Positions 27,062 to 38,392 of a stretch of DNA of 64,000 nucleotides are shown here, one piece after another. This DNA comes from Helicobacter sp. (GTDB lineage Bacteria; Campylobacterota; Campylobacteria; Campylobacterales; Helicobacteraceae), in NCBI GenBank assembly GCA_022511145.1, contig JAFLSC010000006.1, positions 1 through 64,000 of the forward strand, written 5' to 3'. Position 1 is the first letter of the stretch; each line of letters begins with the position of its first letter. A model generated the notes under the pieces. The model was given only the letters and a program-made list of their open reading frames with translations, did not search any database and had not been told where the DNA came from. A program made the translations under genes and the position numbers.

Positions 27062-27951
27062 TGGTTACTAAAAAAAAGGCGGGGTTAGGTAGAGGTTTAA
27101 GTGCAATTTTGGGTGAAGTAGAGGAAGCTTACCAAAATGATTTAAATGATAGCTCTGGACTAGTGGTTGAGATTGATATTAACAAAATCAAGCCTAATCC
27201 TCTGCAGCCAAGAAAAATATTTGATGAAGAAAGTCTCAAAGAATTAGCCCAATCGATTGAAGAACACGGATTATTGCAACCGATTTTAGTTTATGAGGAT
27301 ACAAAAAATCCTGATGAATATTATTTGATTGCTGGAGAGAGAAGACTAAGGGCAAGTAAGATTGCTAATAAACAAAGCATTAAAGTGATTATTGCTGATG
27401 TTAAAGAAGATAAACTACGGGAATTAGCTCTTATTGAAAATATCCAAAGAGAGGATTTAAATCCCATTGATTTAGCTCATTCTTATAAAGAATTAATTGA
27501 AGATTATGGAATCACACACGAGGAAGTTGCCAAAAGACTTTCCAAATCAAGAGCCCAAATTACAAATACTTTAAGATTATTAGAGTTAGATTCGAGTGTC
27601 CAAAAAGATATTTTAGAGAACAAAATCTCCCAAGGACACGCTAAAATGCTTGTTACTCTAAGCAAAGAAAATCAAAGATTGGTGGCTGATTCTGTGATTG
27701 GGCAAAAATTAAGTGTGCATGAAACAGAAAAGATAGTTAAAAATCTCAAAGAAAATACTTCTTTTAAGCTAACACCTAAGAATAACAAGAAAGAAGCTCC
27801 TCAAAATCAAGATTTAACAAAAGCAATTCAGGAAGTTCTTGGAATTTTAAGTCAAAAAAAATTTAAAGTTTCCCAAAATACAAATAAATTAATTGTAGAA
27901 TTTCGTAACAATGATGAGGTAAGGAAATTCCTTAATATTTTACCTAATTGA
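27061..27951 (+). CDS. parB: Chromosome partitioning protein ParB/Spo0J
   Basis: parS-binding CTPase clamp that partners ParA. The 296-aa protein begins KKKAGLGRGLSAILG, has the CTP-binding region with INKIKPNPLQPRK and GERRLRASK, the ENIQREDLNPIDLA segment, and a helix-turn-helix (THEEVAKRLSKSRAQITNTL) near residues 150-175, with a C-terminal dimerisation domain. I did not find a clear parS site in the window. The ATP synthase genes follow after 73 bp. Confidence 0.97.
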   Translation: MVTKKKAGLGRGLSAILGEVEEAYQNDLNDSSGLVVEIDINKIKPNPLQPRKIFDEESLKELAQSIEEHGLLQPILVYEDTKNPDEYYLIAGERRLRASKIANKQSIKVIIADVKEDKLRELALIENIQREDLNPIDLAHSYKELIEDYGITHEEVAKRLSKSRAQITNTLRLLELDSSVQKDILENKISQGHAKMLVTLSKENQRLVADSVIGQKLSVHETEKIVKNLKENTSFKLTPKNNKKEAPQNQDLTKAIQEVLGILSQKKFKVSQNTNKLIVEFRNNDEVRKFLNILPN

Positions 27952-28024
27952 GTTTTTTAAGCATAACTTAGAAAAATCGTGTTAAAATAAGGCAATGATT
28001 TAAATTTTAAAGAAAGGAGTTCAA

Positions 28025-28450
28025 ATGACTATTATCCCAACTCCTTGGGTGATGGCTTTGGTATTTGTTATTTTCTTGATTTTGATTTATCTTTTAAATC
28101 ATATCTTATATAAGCCTTTATTGGCTTTTATGGACGCAAGAGATATTTCTATCAAAAAGGATAGTCAAGGAGTCGAAGAAAATGCGACAGAAATTAAAGC
28201 CCTACAAAAAGAGGCAGAGGAGATTTTGCAGCAAGCAAGGCAAGAGGCAACATTGATTAAAAACAAAGCACAGGATAAGGCAAAAGAAAGTGCAGAAGTA
28301 AAAATCTCTCAAAAGAAAGATGAGTTGGCTCAAAAATATAATGAGTTTGTGCAGGGGTTAGAGGAGGAGAAGACAAAGTTAAGAAATTCTTTGCTACCAC
28401 AGCTTCCTATTTTCAAAGAAAGCTTAAAAGCTAAATTGGGTAAATTATAA
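28025..28450 (+). CDS. atpF': ATP synthase F0 subunit b' (AtpF')
   Basis: A 141-aa peripheral-stalk subunit. A single N-terminal transmembrane helix (WVMALVFVIFLILIYLLNHIL) is followed by a long Lys/Glu/Ala-rich coiled coil ending near the C-terminus. Having distinct b' and b subunits is usual in Campylobacterota. An AAAGGAGTTCAA ribosome site precedes the ATG. A TAAAAT about 42 bp upstream could be a -10 box for the atp operon. Confidence 0.92.
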   Translation: MTIIPTPWVMALVFVIFLILIYLLNHILYKPLLAFMDARDISIKKDSQGVEENATEIKALQKEAEEILQQARQEATLIKNKAQDKAKESAEVKISQKKDELAQKYNEFVQGLEEEKTKLRNSLLPQLPIFKESLKAKLGKL

Positions 28451-28462
28451 TTAGGAGGGAGA

Positions 28463-28975
28463 ATGCCAAAAAAATTATCACTTTTGTTTTTACTTATATC
28501 TCCTTGCTTGCTTTTGGCAGCAGAGGAAGGCGATGTAGATATTATTGAGAGGCTAATTAACTTTGTGATTTTCTTTGCCCTGATTTATTATTTTGCGGCA
28601 GATAAAATCAAAGCAATTTTTATAGAAAGACGGGAAGGGATTGCAAGTTCTTTGTCAAAGATTCAAGAAAAACTTAGAGAATCTAAAAAAGAAAAACAAA
28701 AAGCAGCCCAAAGAGTCGATGAGGCAAAAAAAATTGCAAAGGAGATTGTCGAATCAGCTCATAAGGAAGCAGAAATTGCTGCTAAAAAGATTGAGGAAAG
28801 TGCGAGGATTGAGGTTGAAAATTTGGTGCGTCAATTCAATGAAAATGTGAGCTTTGAAAGAAGAAAAATGGAAAAAGTTATCATTGATGAGATTTTGTCT
28901 GAATTTTTAAATAAAGATGCTGTGGTGTTAGACAAAAAGATTCTTGTTGAAGCCTTGTTGAGAAAGGCAGCCTAA
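28463..28975 (+). CDS. atpF: ATP synthase F0 subunit b
   Basis: A 170-aa peripheral-stalk subunit with an N-terminal signal-like segment (KKLSLLFLLISPCLLLAAEEGD) followed by a second hydrophobic helix (FVIFFALIYYFAADKI) and a long charged coiled coil. The extra N-terminal hydrophobic stretch is characteristic of Helicobacter AtpF. Its TAATG overlaps atpH by one base. Confidence 0.94.
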   Translation: MPKKLSLLFLLISPCLLLAAEEGDVDIIERLINFVIFFALIYYFAADKIKAIFIERREGIASSLSKIQEKLRESKKEKQKAAQRVDEAKKIAKEIVESAHKEAEIAAKKIEESARIEVENLVRQFNENVSFERRKMEKVIIDEILSEFLNKDAVVLDKKILVEALLRKAA

Positions 28976-29511
28976 TGAAAGATTTGATTGCAAAACGATA
29001 CATTAAAGCTTTAGTTAAAGGTAACAGCCAAGAGGACTTAAAGGCTTTTCAAACGACACTTCAGGTTTTAGCAAGTGCATATGAAATTCCAAAATTTAGG
29101 GATATTGTGGAATCTCCTTATCTTGATGTTAAACAAAAAGAAAGTTTTATTCTAGAACAGATTCTTGAAAACAAAGCGAATGCGAAGATGACAAATTTTA
29201 TTAAAATCTTAGCACTTCACAATCGTTTGGATATTTTTCAGGAGCTTTATATTGAGCTTTCTTCCGAAATTGCTTCACACAATAAAGAGTATTTGGCGAA
29301 ATTAATAGTTTCAGAAAGCTATGATAATGCTCTGCTAAAAGAGATTGAGCAGAAGTTTAGTCAAAAATTGGGTGTCAATTTACTTGTTGAGCAGCAAGTT
29401 GTGTCAGAATCAGGAATTAAGCTTGTTGTTGAAGATTTAGGCGTTGAAGTTTCTTTTTCTCAAGAGAAATTCATTAATGATTTAAAAAATCATATTTTGC
29501 GTGCATTTTAA
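28975..29511 (+). CDS. atpH: ATP synthase F1 subunit delta
   Basis: A 178-aa cap protein joining the peripheral stalk to the alpha3-beta3 head. The N-terminal helical domain (LIAKRYIKALVKGN, KMTNFIKILALHNRLDIF) and the C-terminal GIKLVVEDLGVEVSFS segment are typical of delta/OSCP. It is translationally coupled to atpF and precedes atpA by 22 bp. Confidence 0.95.
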   Translation: MKDLIAKRYIKALVKGNSQEDLKAFQTTLQVLASAYEIPKFRDIVESPYLDVKQKESFILEQILENKANAKMTNFIKILALHNRLDIFQELYIELSSEIASHNKEYLAKLIVSESYDNALLKEIEQKFSQKLGVNLLVEQQVVSESGIKLVVEDLGVEVSFSQEKFINDLKNHILRAF

Positions 29512-29533
29512 TTTTACTAAATAAGGAGTTGTA

Positions 29534-31048
29534 GTGGTAGCGAAATTACAAGCAGATGAAATTAGCTCAATCATCAAAGAACGAATTGATAATTTTGAGC
29601 TTGACTTAAATATTGCAGAAACGGGAAAAGTGATTGCTTATGCTGATGGTGTTGCAAAAGTCTATGGACTTAAAAATGCAATGAGTTTTGAAATGGTGGA
29701 GTTTGATACAGGTGATAAGGGACTTGCTTCAAGCTTAGAAGAAGGCAGTGTTGGTGTCGTGGTTTTAGGTGCTGGAAAAGCAATCAAAGAAGGAACTTCA
29801 GTCAAACGACTTGGCAAACTTTTGCAAGTACCTGTAGGTGATGCTCTAATGGGACGTGTTGTGAATACCTTAGGAGAGCCTATTGATGGAAAAGGTGCGA
29901 TTGAAGCAACAGAGTATCGCTTTATGGAAGAAAAAGCACCGGGTATTATGGCAAGAAAATCTGTGCATGAGCCTTTGCAAACAGGTTTGAAGTCTATTGA
30001 TGCTCTCGTGCCTATTGGAAGAGGACAAAGAGAGCTTATTATTGGGGATAGACAAACAGGAAAAACAACGGTAGCAATTGATACTATCATTAACCAAAAA
30101 GGGCAAAATGTTGTTTGTATTTATGTTGCTATTGGACAAAAAGAATCCACCGTTGCTCAAGTGGTTAGAAAGCTTGAAGAACACGGGGCTATGGGATACA
30201 CAATTATTGTTAATGCTCCGGCTTCAGATTCTGCAGCAATGCAATACCTTGCTCCTTATGCGGGTGTAACAATGGGAGAATATTTCCGCGATAATTCAAG
30301 ACACGCTTTGATTGTTTATGATGATTTGAGTAAGCACGCTGTTGCTTATCGTGAAATGTCTTTGATTTTAAGACGTCCTCCGGGTCGTGAAGCATTCCCG
30401 GGAGATGTTTTCTATCTGCATTCAAGATTACTTGAGAGAGCAAGTAAGCTTAATGATGAATTAGGAGCAGGTTCTCTAACTGCTTTACCTATTATCGAAA
30501 CACAAGCAGGAGATGTGGCAGCTTACATTCCTACGAATGTTATTTCTATTACTGATGGGCAAATCTTCCTAGAAACAGATTTGTTTAACTCAGGGATACG
30601 ACCAGCAATTAATGTCGGTTTATCAGTTTCTCGGGTTGGGGGTGCTGCACAAATCAAAGCAACCAAGCAAGTTTCTGGTACATTAAGACTTGACTTGGCA
30701 CAATACCGAGAATTACAAGCTTTTGCACAATTTGCCTCTGACCTTGATGAGTCAAGTAGAAAACAACTTGATAGAGGACAAAGAATGGTTGAAGTCTTAA
30801 AACAGCCACCTTATTCTCCTCTACCGATTGAAAGACAAGTAGTAATTATCTTTGCAGGTGCAAGAGGATATATGGATGATGTGGCTGTTTCAAACATTAC
30901 AAAATTTGAGGCAGATTTATATCCTTTCTTAGAAGCAAAATATCCTCAAATTTTTGAAGATATTCGTTCTAAAAAAATGCTTGATAAAGATATTGAAGAA
31001 ACACTTCGCAAAGCCCTTGAAGAGTTTAAATCCTCTTTTTCGGCATAA
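29534..31048 (+). CDS. atpA: ATP synthase F1 subunit alpha
   Basis: Non-catalytic nucleotide-binding subunit of the hexamer. The 504-aa protein has the Walker [28 protein letters not shown], the [21 protein letters not shown] stretch and the [11 protein letters not shown] region. It starts at a GTG behind AAGGAGTTGTA. Central gene of the atpF'-F-H-A-G-D-C run; atpB and atpE (a and c subunits) are elsewhere, as usual in this phylum. Confidence 0.98.
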   Translation: MVAKLQADEISSIIKERIDNFELDLNIAETGKVIAYADGVAKVYGLKNAMSFEMVEFDTGDKGLASSLEEGSVGVVVLGAGKAIKEGTSVKRLGKLLQVPVGDALMGRVVNTLGEPIDGKGAIEATEYRFMEEKAPGIMARKSVHEPLQTGLKSIDALVPIGRGQRELIIGDRQTGKTTVAIDTIINQKGQNVVCIYVAIGQKESTVAQVVRKLEEHGAMGYTIIVNAPASDSAAMQYLAPYAGVTMGEYFRDNSRHALIVYDDLSKHAVAYREMSLILRRPPGREAFPGDVFYLHSRLLERASKLNDELGAGSLTALPIIETQAGDVAAYIPTNVISITDGQIFLETDLFNSGIRPAINVGLSVSRVGGAAQIKATKQVSGTLRLDLAQYRELQAFAQFASDLDESSRKQLDRGQRMVEVLKQPPYSPLPIERQVVIIFAGARGYMDDVAVSNITKFEADLYPFLEAKYPQIFEDIRSKKMLDKDIEETLRKALEEFKSSFSA

Positions 31049-31061
31049 ATAGGGAGTTGTT

Positions 31062-31949
31062 ATGGGAAACAACCTAAAAGATATTAGAAAACAAATTTCA
31101 AGCGTTCTTAATACACAAAAAACAACGCGTGCAATGAAGCTTGTTTCTACATCTAAGCTCAAAAAAGCAGATGAAATGGCAAGACGTTCTAAAATGTATG
31201 CGTCAAAGATTGTAGAAGTTTTGGGTGAAATTAAGGCGAAAGTAGCGAGTGGGGATAATGTTCAAGATAATCCTTATTTTTCACTCGGCAATAAAGATTC
31301 TCAATTTGTTGATATTGTTTTGGTGACTGCTGATAAGGGTTTATGTGGTGGATTTAACATTAACACCATTAAAGAAGTCAATCGTATTGTTGCGGAATAC
31401 AAAACTCAAAAAATCAAGGTGCGTTTGCGTGTGATTGGCAAAAAAGCGATAGAGTATTTTAAATTCAATGAGATTGAAATCTTAGATAGTGCCATAGGTT
31501 TGAGTGCAACGCCTGATTATAGTCGTGCAGCTGATTTTGTCAATAAAGCAGTAGAGGACTATCTCAAAGGTGCGACTTCAAAAGTGATTTTGGTGCATAA
31601 TGGATTTAAAAATATGATTTCTCAAGAGATGAAAGTCTCACAGCTTCTTCCTATTGAAGGTATTGAGATTCCTAATGAATGTGCTTCAATTTTGGAAGTT
31701 GAACCTAATGAGCAAGAAAATGAGATTTTAAATCAGCTTGCAAGCAAATATGTGGAATTTAGTATGTATTATGCCTTGGTTGATTCTTTGGCTGCTGAAC
31801 ATAGTGCAAGAATGCAAGCAATGGACGCAGCAACAAATAATGCAGGTGAGTTAGCAAGAACTTTAACGATTGCTTATAATAAAGCGAGACAAGAAGCAAT
31901 CACAACGGAATTGGTTGAAATTAATACTGGCGTTGAGTCAATGAAATAA
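31062..31949 (+). CDS. atpG: ATP synthase F1 subunit gamma
   Basis: Central rotor shaft, 295 aa. The N-terminal helix with [20 protein letters not shown], the middle [13 protein letters not shown], and the C-terminal [16 protein letters not shown] helix are conserved. AGGGAGTTGTT precedes the ATG, and atpD follows within 9 bp. Confidence 0.97.
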   Translation: MGNNLKDIRKQISSVLNTQKTTRAMKLVSTSKLKKADEMARRSKMYASKIVEVLGEIKAKVASGDNVQDNPYFSLGNKDSQFVDIVLVTADKGLCGGFNINTIKEVNRIVAEYKTQKIKVRLRVIGKKAIEYFKFNEIEILDSAIGLSATPDYSRAADFVNKAVEDYLKGATSKVILVHNGFKNMISQEMKVSQLLPIEGIEIPNECASILEVEPNEQENEILNQLASKYVEFSMYYALVDSLAAEHSARMQAMDAATNNAGELARTLTIAYNKARQEAITTELVEINTGVESMK

Positions 31950-33362
<1,413 letters not shown>

Positions 33363-33371
33363 GGAGTTTTA

Positions 33372-33764
33372 ATGGAAACCTTAAAACTAGACATTGTAAC
33401 ACCAGAAGGTAAAATTTTCTCTAATAATGTCAAAAGCGTAACCCTGCCCGGAATTGAAGGGGAATTTGGTGTTTTGCCCGGGCATATTGGTGTCGTTACA
33501 GTTTTAACAACCGGTGTTATTGAAATTGAAAAAGAAGATTCTAGCAAAGAGATTGTCGCAATTAATTGGGGACACGCTAAAGTTGATGAAAGAAGCGTTG
33601 ATGTCCTTGCTGAAGGGGCAGTTGATATTAGTGGTAACAATGAAAGTGAAATTGCTCAAGCGATTCAAAAAGCCAAAAAGTTACTTGAGGAATCCACAGA
33701 CAATAAAGTTGCGGTATCTATGGTTGTTTCTCATATCGAAAATGTTGCCAAGAGTGCTTTGTGA
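33372..33764 (+). CDS. atpC: ATP synthase F1 subunit epsilon
   Basis: A 130-aa rotor subunit. The beta-sandwich N-terminal domain (LKLDIVTPEGKIF, LPGIEGEFGVLPGH) is clear, and the C-terminal helical region (EIAQAIQKAKKLLEE) is present. Its stop overlaps the GTG start of tolQ by 3 bases, so the ATP synthase and Tol-Pal genes are physically coupled. Confidence 0.96.
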   Translation: METLKLDIVTPEGKIFSNNVKSVTLPGIEGEFGVLPGHIGVVTVLTTGVIEIEKEDSSKEIVAINWGHAKVDERSVDVLAEGAVDISGNNESEIAQAIQKAKKLLEESTDNKVAVSMVVSHIENVAKSAL

Positions 33765-34348
33765 GTTTAGATTTTTCTTTATTTAGCAGTCTTGGACTGA
33801 TTCCCCTTATTGTTTTGGGGTGGCTTTCATTTTATTTTATTATAGTGATTTGGATTTTTATTTACCGATATGTTTCGCTTACTTCCCATTTAGGTTATGA
33901 AAGGGAATGCCTAGAATCTCTTTTGATGGGTAAAATGACTTTATCTTCCAAATCACTTTTGGCAAATAATTTGAAAAATATTGATAAAAAAATTACAGAA
34001 ACAATGTTGCAGTATAGTTTGGATAAAGCGATTAAAGAAGTAACGATAGGATTGACTTTTTTAGGCATAGTCGCCTCAACTGCTCCTTTTATTGGTTTGT
34101 TTGGGACGGTGGTAGAAATTCTTGATGCTTTCTCAAAATTAGGGGTTAATTCCAAAGCAACATTAGATGTGATTGCTCCTGTTATTTCAAAAGCTCTTAT
34201 TGCAACTGCTGCAGGGATTTTAACGGCTATTCCTGCCTATTCTTTTAATTTGGTTTTAAAGCGAAAAATTTTTGAGCTTAATACTTATTTGCGATTACAA
34301 ATTGACCTTTTGATTTCCTCAAATGAAAATCACAAAAGTTCAGAATAA
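33761..34348 (+). CDS. tolQ: TolQ/ExbB family proton channel subunit
   Basis: Inner-membrane proton-motive-force motor subunit of the Tol-Pal system. The 195-aa protein has three transmembrane segments: residues about 10-33, then a pair around the TVGLTFLG-like stretch EVTIGLTFLGIVASTAPFIG and KALIATAAGILTAIPAYSF. It starts at GTG overlapping atpC. The order with tolR, tolA, tolB and pal decides for TolQ over ExbB, though sequence alone hardly separates them. Confidence 0.88.
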   Translation: MSLDFSLFSSLGLIPLIVLGWLSFYFIIVIWIFIYRYVSLTSHLGYERECLESLLMGKMTLSSKSLLANNLKNIDKKITETMLQYSLDKAIKEVTIGLTFLGIVASTAPFIGLFGTVVEILDAFSKLGVNSKATLDVIAPVISKALIATAAGILTAIPAYSFNLVLKRKIFELNTYLRLQIDLLISSNENHKSSE

Positions 34349-34360
34349 ATTGAGTTATTA

Positions 34361-34759
34361 ATGAGGCAAATATTTGATTGGGACGATAATCCAGAGCTTA
34401 ATATTACACCTTTAGTTGATATTATGCTTGTGCTTTTAGCCATTTTAATGGTAACAGCACCCGTGATTGTTTATCAAGAAGATATTGCCCTACCTCAAGG
34501 CTCAAAAACCTCCAAATTAGAAGAAGAAACCAAGATTGATATTCGTGTTGATTTGGCTAAAAAAATTTATTTAAAAGATGATATTTTAGATTTTGAAAAT
34601 TTTCCTGATTTTTTTACTAATTTTTCTAATGGTTATGATAAAAATACACAAGTTTATATTCGTGCGGATAAAAACCTTAAATATGACGATGTGATTTTTA
34701 TTTTAAAAATTGCAAAACAAGCAGGATTTTTAAGGGTCTCATTGGTGACAGATGGCTAA
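34361..34759 (+). CDS. tolR: TolR/ExbD family protein
   Basis: A 132-aa partner of TolQ. A short cytoplasmic N-terminus is followed by one transmembrane helix, LNITPLVDIMLVLLAILMVT, holding the proton-carrying Asp, then a periplasmic domain with VYIRADKNLKYDDVI. It overlaps tolA by 8 bp. Confidence 0.92.
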   Translation: MRQIFDWDDNPELNITPLVDIMLVLLAILMVTAPVIVYQEDIALPQGSKTSKLEEETKIDIRVDLAKKIYLKDDILDFENFPDFFTNFSNGYDKNTQVYIRADKNLKYDDVIFILKIAKQAGFLRVSLVTDG

Positions 34760-35501
34760 TTTTTCTTTGTGGCTTACAAGCGGAATTCTTTCTATCCTTA
34801 GTTATACTCTTGTTGTTTTATTCTTAATCCTACAATTTTTTTCACCACAAAAAGAAGTCAAACAATACACTACTTATAAAGAAACTAGCTTTAATGTGGC
34901 TCTTATAGAGGAAAAACAACCTGTAATAACCAATGTCCAAGCGACTCCTAAAGTTCAAGAAAAAAAAGTTGAAAAAATTCCTGTCAAAAAAGAAAGTGCT
35001 TCAAAAACTGCTAATGCAGGATTAGGGATTAATAAGCTTTTTGCCCAAGTGGATTCCAAAAAGCCTACGCCAAAAGAAGCTCTAAAGCCCCAAAGCACTA
35101 ATGATGTTGTTGCCAAAAAGAAAAAAGCACAAGAAAGCTCTCAAAAAGAGGAAGATACGCTCGATAAGGAATTACAGCAAATTATGTCTAATTTAGATGT
35201 CAAACAAACGATGAGTTTTTCTGCACCTAAGGGTGAATTTGATGAGTTTTATGCTAAAATTCACGAGATTTTAGCAAGTCGTTGGAATCCTATGAGGCTT
35301 TCTAATCAATACCAAGCCGAGGTAAGAATTACCATTAACAATAAAGGAGATTTTGCGTATAAGATTATGAAATTTTCAGGAAATGCTGATTTTGATAAAG
35401 CATTAGAGGAGTTTTTGGATATAATGCGACAGCAAGAATTTCCAAAATTTGAAGGCGGGAATCAAACCAATATTATTGTAACTTTTAAAACAGAGGTGTA
35501 A
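34752..35501 (+). CDS. tolA: TolA-like protein with TonB C-terminal domain
   Basis: A 249-aa protein linking the TolQ-TolR motor to TolB/Pal across the periplasm. One N-terminal transmembrane helix (TSGILSILSYTLVVLFLILQ), a Lys/Glu/Ala/Pro-rich linker (about residues 50-165), and a TonB/TolA C-terminal domain (SRWNPMRLSNQYQAEVRITI, then GDFAYKIMKFSGNADFD). The linker is much shorter than in E. coli TolA. Its position fixes the role better than its sequence. Confidence 0.85.
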   Translation: MANFSLWLTSGILSILSYTLVVLFLILQFFSPQKEVKQYTTYKETSFNVALIEEKQPVITNVQATPKVQEKKVEKIPVKKESASKTANAGLGINKLFAQVDSKKPTPKEALKPQSTNDVVAKKKKAQESSQKEEDTLDKELQQIMSNLDVKQTMSFSAPKGEFDEFYAKIHEILASRWNPMRLSNQYQAEVRITINNKGDFAYKIMKFSGNADFDKALEEFLDIMRQQEFPKFEGGNQTNIIVTFKTEV

Positions 35502-35503
35502 AG

Positions 35504-36781
35504 ATGAAAAGAATCTTTTTTCTTTTAATGTGTTGTATGGGAATGGCTTTTGGGGCTCAAGATATTGATGCCACTCTTGAAGTAGTAAAAAAATTTGGTA
35601 GTCTTCCAAAAATCATTGTTCAAGATATAGGGAAGGAATACAGCCAAAAGGAGTTTGGATTAAAAGTTAGCAAAATGCTTGCTGCTGATTTGAAAGTAAC
35701 AGGACATTTTGCAGTATCAGAGGAGGCTCAAACTCCTGCTCTTGTTTTTAATATTGATGAATATCGTCAGCTTAAAATGGATTTGGTAGCAAGAATAAAA
35801 GCAGAAAGAAAAAATAATGGACTGCTTGTGAGTTTGCAGCTTTATGATATTAATGCGGGTAATTTAGCTTTTAGTAAAGAATACACTTTAAATGAAGCGG
35901 ATGCTTATCCTTTTTTGGTGCATAAAGTTGCTATTGATATTAATGATTATATTAAAGCTCCCAAGGTGGATTGGCTAACTCGCAAAGTTATTCTTGCTTA
36001 TTACACAACTCCCGGAGAAAGTGAAATCCTTTATGCTGATTATACGCTCACTTATAAAAAAAGAATTTTGCAAGGAGGGTTAAATATTTTTCCTAAATGG
36101 GCAAATGAGGAGCAAAGTGTTTTTTATTATACTAAATACTTAGATAAACCCACGCTTTTTAGATATGATTTGCAAACACAAACGAATACCAAAATGTTAA
36201 GCAGTAATGGTATGTTGGTTGCTTCTGATGTGAGTAAAGATGGCAGCAAACTCCTCTTGACAATGGCACCTAACGAGCAATCTGATATTTATCTCTATGA
36301 TGTTGCTAGTGGGAAAACTAATCGTTTAACTCATTATAATGGAATTGATGTGAGTGGAAATTTTATCGAAAATGAAAAAAGAGTAATGTTTATTTCTGAT
36401 AGGCTAGGTTATCCTAATGTTTTTGCTATTCCTATAAGTGGAGAGAGTTCAGGGAATGTTGAACAAATGGTATTCCACGGCAGAAACAATAATGCAGCAA
36501 GTGCTTATGGCAATTATATTGTTTATTCTAGCCGTGAAACAAGTGAAGAGTTTAATCGCAATACTTTCAATTTATACCTTATTTCAACACAAAGTGATTT
36601 TATTCGCCGATTAAGTGCTAATGGAGTCAATCAGCTCCCAAGATTTTCTAATGATGGTGAAACCATAATGTATATTAAACACGAAGGTAATCAAAGTGCC
36701 TTAGGGATTATACGACTCAACTATAACAAAACACTTTTATTTCCTTTAAAAGGTAATGTTATTCAATCTATGGATTGGTAA
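35504..36781 (+). CDS. tolB: Tol-Pal system protein TolB
   Basis: Periplasmic beta-propeller protein that interacts with Pal and keeps the outer membrane attached during division. The 425-aa protein has a signal peptide (RIFFLLMCCMGMAFGAQ), an N-terminal domain with KVSKMLAADLKVTGHF, and propeller repeats such as GSKLLLTMAPNEQSDIYLYD and NFIENEKRVMFISDRLGYPN. It is 2 bp after tolA. A separate -10 box precedes pal downstream. Confidence 0.95.
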   Translation: MKRIFFLLMCCMGMAFGAQDIDATLEVVKKFGSLPKIIVQDIGKEYSQKEFGLKVSKMLAADLKVTGHFAVSEEAQTPALVFNIDEYRQLKMDLVARIKAERKNNGLLVSLQLYDINAGNLAFSKEYTLNEADAYPFLVHKVAIDINDYIKAPKVDWLTRKVILAYYTTPGESEILYADYTLTYKKRILQGGLNIFPKWANEEQSVFYYTKYLDKPTLFRYDLQTQTNTKMLSSNGMLVASDVSKDGSKLLLTMAPNEQSDIYLYDVASGKTNRLTHYNGIDVSGNFIENEKRVMFISDRLGYPNVFAIPISGESSGNVEQMVFHGRNNNAASAYGNYIVYSSRETSEEFNRNTFNLYLISTQSDFIRRLSANGVNQLPRFSNDGETIMYIKHEGNQSALGIIRLNYNKTLLFPLKGNVIQSMDW

Positions 36782-36818
36782 AGTTTTCAATTTTATTTGA
36801 GTTATTTAAAAAATATGC

Positions 36819-36824
36819 TATAAT
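36819..36824 (+). promoter_or_regulatory. Candidate -10 box for pal
   Basis: TATAAT preceded by ATATGC, about 32 bp upstream of the pal ATG in the 74-bp gap after tolB. An extra promoter for the abundant lipoprotein Pal is reasonable. Confidence 0.6.
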
Positions 36825-36855
36825 CCGAAATCATTTTTTAAAATAGGGAGAACAA

Positions 36856-37371
36856 ATGAAAAAACTTTTAGTTTTAAGTTCATTAGCAGCGGCTTTATTG
36901 GTAACAGGTTGTAGTGTTAAAACTACAGATATGCAAACTCAAACTAGTGGCACAGAAAGGTATGGTACTCAACCATTTAATGGCTCTAGGGATAACTTTG
37001 TGAGTGTAGAAGACAGGATTGACTACATTGAAGCTTATTTGCAAAATGTTTTCTTTGATTTTGATAAATTCAATATCCGTCCTGATATGAAAGGTGTTAT
37101 TGACAATGATGCTATGGTGCTCACTTCAATAGCAGCATCCCCATTAACCACAAGAATTGAAGGAAACACTGATGAATGGGGAACAGATGAATACAATTAC
37201 GCTTTAGGTCTCAAAAGAGCCGTAGCGGTGCGTGATGCTTTAGTTGCAAAAGGTGTAAGTCAATCTAAAATTATTCTTGTAAGCTATGGTGAAAGCAAAC
37301 CAACTTGTACAAGTAAGACAGAGGCTTGTTGGGCTGAAAACAGAAAAGTAACTTTTAAAATGTTACCTTAG
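36856..37371 (+). CDS. pal: Peptidoglycan-associated lipoprotein Pal
   Basis: Outer-membrane lipoprotein with an OmpA-type peptidoglycan-binding domain. The 171-aa protein has a signal peptide with lipobox LLVTGCSV (Cys about residue 19), VFFDFDKFNIRPDM, and the ligand-contact region EGNTDEWGTDEYNYALGLKR. It pairs with TolB and sits between tolB and cpoB. The start follows AGGGAGAAC. Confidence 0.97.
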   Translation: MKKLLVLSSLAAALLVTGCSVKTTDMQTQTSGTERYGTQPFNGSRDNFVSVEDRIDYIEAYLQNVFFDFDKFNIRPDMKGVIDNDAMVLTSIAASPLTTRIEGNTDEWGTDEYNYALGLKRAVAVRDALVAKGVSQSKIILVSYGESKPTCTSKTEACWAENRKVTFKMLP

Positions 37372-37386
37372 TTTTTAGGAATAAGA

Positions 37387-38376
37387 TTGCAAAAATTATT
37401 ATTAACTTTAGTGGGTGTTAGTTTTGCTTTAGCGGAGCCATCAGCATTTAATGCTGGTGGTGAAGTGCCACCCAAATCAGAAACTGCTATTATCAATGAA
37501 AAACTTTTTAATCTTTCTGACCGCGTAAAAACGCTAGAGGAATCACAAGAGGGATTAAAAAGTGTTTTGGAAGGACAAATCCAAAGGATTCAGAGTAATT
37601 CTAATAAATTTGTCCGTTTAAACGAAGATAATAATACGACTTTGAATGCAATGAAAACACACGTGGATTCTAATTTTGCCCTTCAAAATGAGAATATTGA
37701 GAAACTCAAGCAGAGTATCACTGCTTTGGGAGATTTAATTACCAAAAACAATCAACAAACCAAGCAAGAAATCGATTCTTTAAAAAAAGAAATAGGAACG
37801 CTTAAAGCTCTTCAAGAAAAGCCTAAAGAGCTAAGCAACAAAGCTGTAGAAAATAAAGAAAAATCGAAACAAGAAAAGAATCAAGAAAACAGCACAGATA
37901 ATAATGCAACGCTAACACCCACAGATTTAGCACAAGATAAACAAGAAACCAAAGAATCCCAACAAGTACAAAAAAAGACAGAGGAAAAACCTAAAGAAGG
38001 AGAAAAATCCTCTGTCCCTAAAGATGCTTCCGTAGCATTTACAAATGGGGAGAAGTTTTTAAAAGATAAGCAATATGAAGAAGCTGAACTTAATCTCAAA
38101 TATGCGGTAGAAAAAATGCATAAGCCTGCAAAAGGGAATTATTTACTCGGCGAGATTGCATTTGAGCAAAAACGTTATGAAGATGCTATTTATTATTATA
38201 AAACAAGTGCTACACGTTATGATAAAGCCGATTATATGCCCCGTTTGATGCTTAATAGTGCAAAATCATTTGAAGCCATTAACGAAAAAGATAATGCCAA
38301 AAAATTTTTGGAAACTTTAGTGAAACTCTACCCTAAATCACAGGAAGCTAAAGAAGCCAAAACACTTCTTAACTAA
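37387..38376 (+). CDS. cpoB: CpoB/YbgF-like Tol-Pal associated protein
   Basis: Periplasmic protein linking Tol-Pal to cell-wall synthesis. The 329-aa protein begins at TTG with a signal peptide ending ALAEP, then a coiled coil (residues about 35-140), a Lys/Gln/Glu-rich low-complexity linker (about 140-215), and C-terminal TPR repeats (FTNGEKFLKDKQYEEAELNL, GEIAFEQKRYEDAIYYYKTS). The linker is longer than in E. coli CpoB. Position after pal is the conserved one. Confidence 0.9.
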   Translation: MQKLLLTLVGVSFALAEPSAFNAGGEVPPKSETAIINEKLFNLSDRVKTLEESQEGLKSVLEGQIQRIQSNSNKFVRLNEDNNTTLNAMKTHVDSNFALQNENIEKLKQSITALGDLITKNNQQTKQEIDSLKKEIGTLKALQEKPKELSNKAVENKEKSKQEKNQENSTDNNATLTPTDLAQDKQETKESQQVQKKTEEKPKEGEKSSVPKDASVAFTNGEKFLKDKQYEEAELNLKYAVEKMHKPAKGNYLLGEIAFEQKRYEDAIYYYKTSATRYDKADYMPRLMLNSAKSFEAINEKDNAKKFLETLVKLYPKSQEAKEAKTLLN

Positions 38377-38392
38377 TTAGTAAAGGAATAAA

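Noticed and set aside
29534..31048. Several 60-140 aa antisense frames inside atpA
   Set aside because: They are codon-bias shadows of a strongly conserved gene and lack start signals.
36782..36855. A possible tRNA or small RNA in the gap before pal
   Set aside because: Only 74 bp with a -10 box and ribosome site; no cloverleaf or T-arm sequence.
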